Origin: Pedobacter hartonius
GTDB taxonomy: Bacteria > Bacteroidota > Bacteroidia > Sphingobacteriales > Sphingobacteriaceae
Length of the DNA: 46,807 nucleotides
NCBI RefSeq assembly: GCF_900107535.1
Contig: NZ_FNRA01000017.1
Span: 1 to 46,807 of the forward strand
Reading direction: 5' to 3'
The first letter of the stretch is position 1. Each line of letters opens with the position of its first letter. The position numbers and the translations under genes are program-made. Shown in pieces: positions 41,329 to 46,807 of this stretch. The notes beneath the pieces were generated by a model. The model was not told where the DNA came from. It did no database searches and worked only from the letters and a program-made list of their open reading frames with translations.

Positions 41329-41799
41329 TTAAAAATAATCAGAGCCAATATAGGAGTTCACCTCTACCATTTTATATTGATCTGGCTTTATGTATTCAAC
41401 AATATAAATCTTGCTGAACGGGAATCTCTTCTTGTCTGTGGTATCATAGCCAAAGCAGGGTATATTCTTCACTTTATCAATAGTTGTAACCATGGTTTTA
41501 ACAAACTTCTCATCTTTATATTCAAATGTAGATTCATCAATAGGACAAAATGCATAACGCCGGATGTGGTCTTTGTCCTGCTTGATATGAAGATACCAAT
41601 AGATCGTATAAACATCAGTTTTTACAGCATTTCGTGTTACCTTACTCATAGATTTGCCATCGTCATCCTGAAAGTATAAATATATCACCTTCGCTATTTT
41701 TTGTTGGCTGTAGCATGATGCAAAAGGCAATGTTCCTAAAAACATTAAAACCGTCAGCCATTTTAGTAATAAAAAATTTGGGTTACTATAAAACATCAT
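41329..41799 (-). CDS. exported hypothetical protein, 156 aa
   Basis: The N-terminus has a hydrophobic signal (LLLKWLTVLMFLGTLPFASC) ending in a possible lipobox Cys. The mature part contains KVIYLYFQDDDGKSMSK and IYWYLHIKQDKDHIRRY and is probably a small beta-rich periplasmic domain. The family is not recognised. It overlaps the upstream decayed gene by 14 nt, so it was probably its downstream partner, such as an immunity or accessory protein. That pairing is inference from layout only. Confidence 0.55.
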   Translation of the reverse strand: MMFYSNPNFLLLKWLTVLMFLGTLPFASCYSQQKIAKVIYLYFQDDDGKSMSKVTRNAVKTDVYTIYWYLHIKQDKDHIRRYAFCPIDESTFEYKDEKFVKTMVTTIDKVKNIPCFGYDTTDKKRFPFSKIYIVEYIKPDQYKMVEVNSYIGSDYF

Positions 41800-42179
41800 T
41801 ACAATCTGATTTACTTCGGTTTAATAACAGGGCATTTATTTTGTTCTCAATATCAGACTTTTCAGCCTGCGTTTTTAAATTATATTCATCAGTTTCCGAT
41901 AAACCCTTCCAGGCTAAGACCTGATAATTGGAAATATCCGATCTGTTCTGATCATAAAATCTCAAAGTCTCTGCCATAATATCAATATAATGCTGAGCCA
42001 TGTAGGCATGAGAATATCCGGCAGTGTATCCCTGCTCCTGATACAATTTAAAAAGAGACGGAAAATTAAGATTATTCAATTTACCAGGGCCATGGATGGT
42101 TAATAAAGGCATTTAAGCGTGCGTCTGGAAAGTTTGAAGCCCAATCAACCGCATACAAAGATGCGTCGTGTTCCTGCAT
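41786..42179 (-). pseudogene. frameshifted gene fragment of unknown family
   Basis: The intact frame from 42112 (PLLTIHGPGKLNNLNFPSLF...) has an unnatural first 8 residues. Upstream, another frame gives MQEHDASLYAVDWASNFPDA then RLNAFINHPWPW and a stop. Removing one base in the GGG run at 42087-42089 joins them as ...NHPWPGKLNN..., giving a smooth protein of about 130 aa from an ATG at 42179. A stop lies upstream of this ATG, so it may itself be the tail of a longer lost gene. I do not recognise the family. Alternatively the frameshift is a sequencing error. Confidence 0.5.
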
Positions 42180-42701
42180 GAAAGGAACATAAAAAGCTTT
42201 TTCAATTCAAACTAAAAGATCTACTATCTTCTAGCCTAACCGCCCTATTATGAGGCAAAATGTGCTTTTCTGACGTACTGAAGCAATTTACGAACTATTT
42301 TTGAAACCTAAAAATTTTGCTCCGTTACGTATTTGCTACGATTTTTTCCGGGAAATTTAAATAGCATCTACGTTAGTGTAGCAAGACTGACAGCTATAGG
42401 AATGGCTTTGGAAAACTGGAGAGTTCCGGATATAGACGGTAACAGAATATATCACTATAGTCCAGTATACAGTAGATATTCATTTCCATCCTATAAAAAG
42501 ATGCATAATATTTTTCCAAACATATTATGCATACAGCCCTCGTATACTTAAATTATACGATTCGAACCTATCCCCTGCATTAACATAACCACAGATTGTA
42601 GTACACTTGGCGCTGGTCCCCAAAATCATGACGTTCCTGTATTTTTTCTTTTTTAATATATTCTCTTTGCGTTCATTTGTAGAAGGTCCTTTAGCGCGCA
42701 G
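42180..42701. other. gene-free stretch between the decayed island and the LytS gene
   Basis: About 520 nt with no convincing gene. A 72-codon plus-strand frame at 42333-42551 has unusual composition and no similarity I recognise. The last 100 nt presumably hold the promoter of the histidine kinase gene, but I see no clear TAnnTTTG. Confidence 0.4.
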
Positions 42702-43772
42702 ATGAAATTCAGAAAAAAAACAACCTTGTCCCTGTATTGGAAGTGTCAGCTCATCGGCTGGTCACTTGCATCTTTATATTGGAGCATTTTAGGGGCACTC
42801 GGAGGACAGTTTAAAATCGGCATCGGTCTTGTTCAGTTTTTCAGCGATGTAGCGCTTTATAATTTTATCACCCATCTTTACCGGATTTTTGCATTGAAAA
42901 ACCATTGGCAGGATTTAAATCTAACAGATTTATTTAAGCGGATTATTCCCGCAATTGTGATTATGGCGATTCTGTATACACTGGTAACGACCATTAAAGT
43001 GTACGGCATCAGGGTTGTATTTTCGATAGGTACCTTTCCGGATATGAAGACCCTGATGGGCCCGACAGGAATCGGTATTTTTGTAGCAGGTATTCGCCTG
43101 ATGGCGATCTGGATGCTCGCCTTTCACCTGTATTATTATGCCAGGCGTGAAATTCGAATTGCCCGCGAAAACACCCTTTTAAAACTCACTGCAAAACAGG
43201 CCCAACTTAGCCAGCTTACTGCGCAGCTCAACCCACATTTTCTCTTCAATTCCCTCAATACCATTAAATCCCTGATAAGCATTTCTCCAAAGCTTGCCCG
43301 CCGGGCTGTAGACTTGCTGAGTGAACTGCTGGGCAGTAGCCTCTATGAGCAATCGGGGGGTTTTTGGGGGCTGGATCGGGAACTGGACCTGGTAAGGGAT
43401 TATCTGGAACTTGAGACCCTGAGGATGCAGGAAAGATTAACCTTTGAAATCGAAGTAAGTCCGATTACCCTGCCCCTCTTGATTCCGCGCCTTTGTCTTC
43501 AAACTTTGGTCGAAAATGCAGTGAAACATGGCATTTCGCAACTGAAACAGGGCGGGAAAATTTCCATTTTAATTAGTTACCGGGGAAACTTGCTGGAAAT
43601 AAAGGTTGAAAACCCCGTTCCGCTGCAGCAAAAAGAAAGTGCATCCAAACTTGGCTTAGAGAACCTGCGGGAGCGTCTGAAAGCAGCTTATAATGAAAAA
43701 GCATCATTTGAAATAAATATAAATCCCGGCGCATATGCGCAGGCAACGCTGAAACTACCCTTATATGAATAA
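42702..43772 (+). CDS. LytS/YehU-type sensor histidine kinase
   Basis: A 356-aa inner-membrane kinase. About four N-terminal helices (within residues 10-150) are followed by the His_kinase domain with phospho-acceptor H179 in LNPHFLFNSLNTIKSL. The HATPase part has the N-box QTLVENAVKHGI and the G-box LGLENLRERLKAAY. No periplasmic sensor domain is seen, so the membrane helices sense the signal. It overlaps the downstream LytTR regulator by 8 nt, a standard two-component operon. This marks the return to ordinary Bacteroidota gene content. Confidence 0.93.
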   Translation: MKFRKKTTLSLYWKCQLIGWSLASLYWSILGALGGQFKIGIGLVQFFSDVALYNFITHLYRIFALKNHWQDLNLTDLFKRIIPAIVIMAILYTLVTTIKVYGIRVVFSIGTFPDMKTLMGPTGIGIFVAGIRLMAIWMLAFHLYYYARREIRIARENTLLKLTAKQAQLSQLTAQLNPHFLFNSLNTIKSLISISPKLARRAVDLLSELLGSSLYEQSGGFWGLDRELDLVRDYLELETLRMQERLTFEIEVSPITLPLLIPRLCLQTLVENAVKHGISQLKQGGKISILISYRGNLLEIKVENPVPLQQKESASKLGLENLRERLKAAYNEKASFEININPGAYAQATLKLPLYE

Positions 43773-44454
43773 GATCAGAACCTTAATTGTTGATGATGAA
43801 AAACCCGCCAGGGACGAGCTTAGTGCGATGCTTAGGGCATTTGATCATATTGAGCTTATCGGACAGGCGGCAAACGCAGATCAAGCTGAGGAGATGATCC
43901 GAAGGTTAGACCCGCAATTAATTTTTCTTGATGTACAGATGCCGGAGCGCACGGGTTTTGATTTACTGGAATCCTTAGCGAGCGTTCCCTTAGTGATCTT
44001 CGTAACAGCGTATGATGCATATGCGCTAAAGGCTTTTGAAGTGAGCGCTGTGGATTATTTAATGAAACCAGTTCGGGAGGAGCGGCTGAGAAAAGCAATT
44101 GACTTGCTCACAGTACGAGCGGCTGAAGTTGAGGAAAGTCTTTTCGTCAAAGATTCCGGACGATACCACCTAATCAAACTCAGGGACATCCACCTAATCG
44201 AATCCATGGATAATTATGCCAGGATCTTTTTCAATAAACAGGTTGTACTGCATAAGACCTCACTCAACCAACTCGGGCAAAGACTGCCCGGCGATGTATT
44301 CTTCAGGACAAGCCGCTCCCAGATTATAAACAGAAACCATATAGATAAAATCGATAGCAACGAAAGTGGACTATTTTTAAAGCTCCTCTCGGGCGAGCTG
44401 GTATTTGTTTCCACCAGACAATCTGCGAAACTCAGGCAGCTGCTCTCAAAATAA
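43765..44454 (+). CDS. LytTR family response regulator
   Basis: A 229-aa regulator. The receiver domain (1-120) has acidic pocket D10/D11 (VDDEKPARDE), phospho-acceptor D56 in IFLDVQMPE, a conserved Thr in FVTAYDAYALKAFE and Lys in YLMKPV. The LytTR DNA-binding domain (about 130-229) has HLIESMDNYARIF and FRTSRSQIINRNHID. It is phosphorylated by the overlapping LytS-type kinase and probably regulates nearby genes, perhaps the downstream hydrolase 21 nt on. Confidence 0.95.
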   Translation: MNKIRTLIVDDEKPARDELSAMLRAFDHIELIGQAANADQAEEMIRRLDPQLIFLDVQMPERTGFDLLESLASVPLVIFVTAYDAYALKAFEVSAVDYLMKPVREERLRKAIDLLTVRAAEVEESLFVKDSGRYHLIKLRDIHLIESMDNYARIFFNKQVVLHKTSLNQLGQRLPGDVFFRTSRSQIINRNHIDKIDSNESGLFLKLLSGELVFVSTRQSAKLRQLLSK

Positions 44455-44475
44455 ATTCATATAACAGATAAAAAA

Positions 44476-46215
44476 ATGAAACTAAAAATTATTGGTATAG
44501 GCTTTATATGCTTTTTTTACAGCTCGCGAACACATGCCCAAAATACTGCGGCTCAGGTAGACACCAGTGCTTACATCATCGACAAAAATGTGCTGATTAC
44601 CTCAAAACAAGGCGTTACGCTTTCTGCTGTCGTAATCAGGAAGAAAAGCAATCCTGCAAAGCTTCCTGCCGCCTTATTATTTTTCATTTATACCAACTTA
44701 AAGAGGAGCCTTTCTGAGGCGATGGATGCGGCCGATCGAGGCTATGTAGGCGTTGTTGCCGATACCCGTGGTAAACGGCTTAGTCAAAATAAAATAGAAC
44801 CTTATGAGCATGAAGCGCAGGATGTAAACACAGTAATTGACTGGATCATCCAACAGCCCTGGAGCGATGGAAGGGTCGGGATGTATGGCGGAAGTTATTC
44901 GGGTTTCGCTCAGTGGGCAGCGACAAAGCATTTGCACCCCGCACTAAAAACCATTGTTCCCTATGTGGCAGCTATACCGGGACTTGGGTTACCAATGGAA
45001 AATAATGTTTTCCAGACAGCAAATTACCAATGGGCTTTTTATGTTACAGGAAACCGGTTTACCGATGATGCGGTGAATGAAGACCGCCAGCGTTGGCAAA
45101 AGATGAGAACGCAATGGTGGTTTAGCGGAGCGGCGTATAACCGCATTGATAGCATAGACGGGAAGGCAAACCCATTTTTGCAGAAATGGCTAAGCCACCC
45201 TGATTATGATGGCTATTGGCAGGGGATGGTTCCGTATAAGAGTGACTTTTCTAAAATTAATATTCCCGTGCTCAGCATCACGGGTTATTATGACGACGGG
45301 CAAGTGTCGGCGATGGAATACTTCAAGGAACATTACCGCTACAATCCCCACGCACAGCATTATTTGATCATTGGCCCTTACGATCATTTTGGTGCGCAGA
45401 AGGGAGGAACTCCGCTCCTGCGTGGCTACAAGGTCGATCCGGTTTCACTAATCAATACTAGGGAGATTACCTTTGAGTGGCTCGATTACATCTTAAAAGA
45501 CGGACCGAGGCCTGAGCTGATCCAAGACCGCGTAAATTACCAGACCATGGGCACAAACCGATGGAGGCATGCATTCTCACTTTCACTTATGGAAGATAGA
45601 GAGGTGAAGTTTTATCTGACCAATCCTGTTGGGAAAAATTTCTTACTTTCCAGAATAAAGCCCAAAAAGACCAGTTATAATGAGCAGGTGGTTGATTTAG
45701 CTGACAGGACGCACTATTACAATGACTATTACCCTGATCCGATTGTAAAAAAGAAGCTTGAACGTACCAACGGATTATTTTTCTTTAGCAAGCCCTTTGA
45801 GCAGGCGGTAACCGTCAGCGGAAACTTTGAGGGGCAACTCCAGGCCATCATCAACAAAAAAGACATGGATGTGGGATTGATTTTATATGAGCTCACTTCA
45901 TCGGGAGCATATTTTCAGCTTTCTTACTACCTCGGTCGGGCAAGTTATGCGCAGGATATGAGTAAACGTAAACTGCTCATTCCAGGCAAGCTTGAGCAGA
46001 TACCCTTTAGTCGTTCAAGGGTCTTTAGCAAAAAGCTGGCTAAGGGAAGTCGTTTGGTTGTAGCACTTAACATCAATAAAAACCCCTTTGCGGAAATTAA
46101 CTATGGAAGCGGTATGGTAGTGAGCCATGAAAACATTCATGATGCAGGAGAACCCCTTAAGATTAAATGGTCAACAGGCAGCTATATAAAACTGGGCATC
46201 TCAAAAGAAAAATAA
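44476..46215 (+). CDS. secreted CocE/NonD family hydrolase (S15-like)
   Basis: A 579-aa exported alpha/beta hydrolase. The signal peptide is MKLKIIGIGFICFFYSSRTHA with cleavage before QN. The nucleophile is S140 in YGGSYSGFA, the acid is the Asp pair in GYYDDGQVSA, and the His is in IIGPYDHFG. The C-terminal jelly-roll domain (about 370-575) is typical of X-Pro dipeptidyl-peptidase/CocE proteins. It would cleave acyl or proline-containing peptide or ester bonds in the periplasm. The substrate is not predictable. It follows the LytTR gene by 21 nt and may belong to the same operon. Full length and intact. Confidence 0.92.
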   Translation: MKLKIIGIGFICFFYSSRTHAQNTAAQVDTSAYIIDKNVLITSKQGVTLSAVVIRKKSNPAKLPAALLFFIYTNLKRSLSEAMDAADRGYVGVVADTRGKRLSQNKIEPYEHEAQDVNTVIDWIIQQPWSDGRVGMYGGSYSGFAQWAATKHLHPALKTIVPYVAAIPGLGLPMENNVFQTANYQWAFYVTGNRFTDDAVNEDRQRWQKMRTQWWFSGAAYNRIDSIDGKANPFLQKWLSHPDYDGYWQGMVPYKSDFSKINIPVLSITGYYDDGQVSAMEYFKEHYRYNPHAQHYLIIGPYDHFGAQKGGTPLLRGYKVDPVSLINTREITFEWLDYILKDGPRPELIQDRVNYQTMGTNRWRHAFSLSLMEDREVKFYLTNPVGKNFLLSRIKPKKTSYNEQVVDLADRTHYYNDYYPDPIVKKKLERTNGLFFFSKPFEQAVTVSGNFEGQLQAIINKKDMDVGLILYELTSSGAYFQLSYYLGRASYAQDMSKRKLLIPGKLEQIPFSRSRVFSKKLAKGSRLVVALNINKNPFAEINYGSGMVVSHENIHDAGEPLKIKWSTGSYIKLGISKEK

Positions 46216-46569
46216 AATCTTTTGTGGGTTTACTGAAGATTGCATTAGAGGATACTAAATCAAAGAAGCCAAGCTTTTGGCAAATGATTGGCCTATAAGG
46301 GAGTTTGATAATCCATGACATCTAATTTACAGACAATTTTATTGTATAGGAATGCTTTAATCACTACTATTAGCGCCTTCCTAAATTATAGAATACCGAC
46401 GGCAGATAAAATTGATATTCAGAGAGTCCATTACGGATACGTTTGACATCAATAGCCTCCGTATTACTTATAACTTTTTATTTTCAAAAACAGATCCTCG
46501 ATCTGGGTATGTAATGACGAATTGTAAACAACTTGTCTTCGGCAGTTTATTAGATACTGTACGATGTTT
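46216..46569. other. intergenic stretch, no gene seen
   Basis: About 350 nt after the hydrolase without a convincing ORF or structure. A plus-strand frame at 46412-46714 is antisense to the fragment described at 46570-46779 and has non-protein-like composition. Confidence 0.4.
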
Positions 46570-46779
46570 TTACCTTTTAGAGAAGATAAACTTTTGTCCA
46601 TTTTCCTCAAAGATCATCTCTTTCGTATTTGGTTTAAATTCAATCTTATTACCTTCCCATAAATTCTCAAATTTATTTTTCTCGACGGGTTCAATTGATA
46701 GTACAGATTCATGAGACTGTAAAGTGAACTGTGTCAACTCTAAAAAGTTAGAGTTAAAATAAGTAATTTAGTAATACTT
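46570..46779 (-). pseudogene. possible C-terminal protein fragment
   Basis: A minus-strand frame without a good start reads FLELTQFTLQSHESVLSIEP, then ENLWEGNKIEFKPNTKEMIF and ENGQKFIFSKR with a stop at 46570-46572. The alternating hydrophobic/charged beta pattern looks like the C-terminal beta domain seen at the end of some Bacteroidota hydrolases. A stop codon closes the frame about 66 codons upstream of the end, so only the tail is left. Low confidence. Confidence 0.35.
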
Positions 46780-46807
46780 AGGACGCGATGAAAAATAAAG
46801 AACCATT

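Noticed and set aside
42333..42551. 72-codon plus-strand frame in the gap before the LytS gene
   Set aside because: No similarity recognised, odd composition, and no neighbouring gene in the same unit; probably chance.
46412..46714. 100-codon plus-strand frame near the window end
   Set aside because: Antisense to a more protein-like minus-strand fragment and rich in Phe/Ser/Leu as expected for the reverse of A/T-rich coding sequence.
1..46807. CRISPR array, tRNA or rRNA genes, retron or reverse transcriptase
   Set aside because: No regular spaced repeats, no cloverleaf-like sequence and no RT motif (YxDD) were found on reading both strands.

Overview
The window looks like part of the accessory genome of a Bacteroidota bacterium, most likely Sphingobacteriaceae (Pedobacter/Mucilaginibacter-like). 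This is inferred from the low GC, TAnnTTTG promoter elements, a LytS/LytTR pair, IS66 and IS21 debris, and protein styles typical of that group; no rRNA or tRNA is present to confirm it. Most of 1-42 kb is a patchwork of defence and stress modules. It is punctuated by insertion-sequence remnants (IS66 transposase about 468-1013, IS66 TnpB about 12130-12330, IS21 IstB about 21100-21477 with terminal repeats to 21598) and by decayed genes.

Layout. (1) 1038-10138, minus: an R-M-like operon of GHKL (MutL/MORC-type) ATPase, Z1 helicase-like ATPase, PD-(D/E)XK protein (DUF4420 type), AIPR protein and C5 cytosine methyltransferase, with a vsr nuclease just upstream. (2) 10835-11874: Ku and a small partner. 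(3) 12361-16607: a tandem DUF262 pair (GmrSD-like), one with a DUF1524 HNH nuclease domain. (4) 16897-20382: a tight operon of HNH protein, 191-aa helical protein, DUF4407 membrane protein and a TIGR04141 protein. (5) 21917-22600: an Abi_2/HEPN-type abortive infection gene. (6) 22645-23991: a DUF3037-like gene with a broken HipA-like kinase. (7) 24214-39855: a 14-gene, about 15.6-kb minus-strand operon. It encodes a Cys-rich exported peptide, an HsdR_N-type nuclease, a lipoprotein, a 3-TM protein, a tubulin/FtsZ-like GTPase, a giant Hsp70/actin-like (SrfB-like) protein with GW repeats, a second degenerate actin-like protein with a proline-rich tail, two TerD proteins, an OmpA-domain membrane anchor carrying TerD-like peptide motifs, a small membrane protein, TerC, a soluble FtsK and a voltage-gated-type K+ channel. 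(8) 40070-42179: a membrane protein and gene fragments. (9) 42702-46215: ordinary genes, namely a LytS-type kinase, a LytTR regulator and a secreted CocE/NonD hydrolase.

Two things stand out. First, the Ter/tubulin/actin/FtsK operon reads as one machine: two nucleotide-dependent filament-type folds, Ca-binding TerD proteins, an envelope-spanning OmpA anchor and lipoprotein, a DNA pump, a nuclease and an ion channel. I do not recognise this full set as a characterised system. Second, three otherwise unrelated operons (modules 1, 4 and 7) have the same promoter design: an 18-bp palindrome (T/C)TTACGG-N4-CCGTAA(A/G), exactly 20 nt, then TAnnTTTG, all on the minus strand. This suggests that one regulator controls all three. 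All assignments are from reading the sequence; no database search was run.
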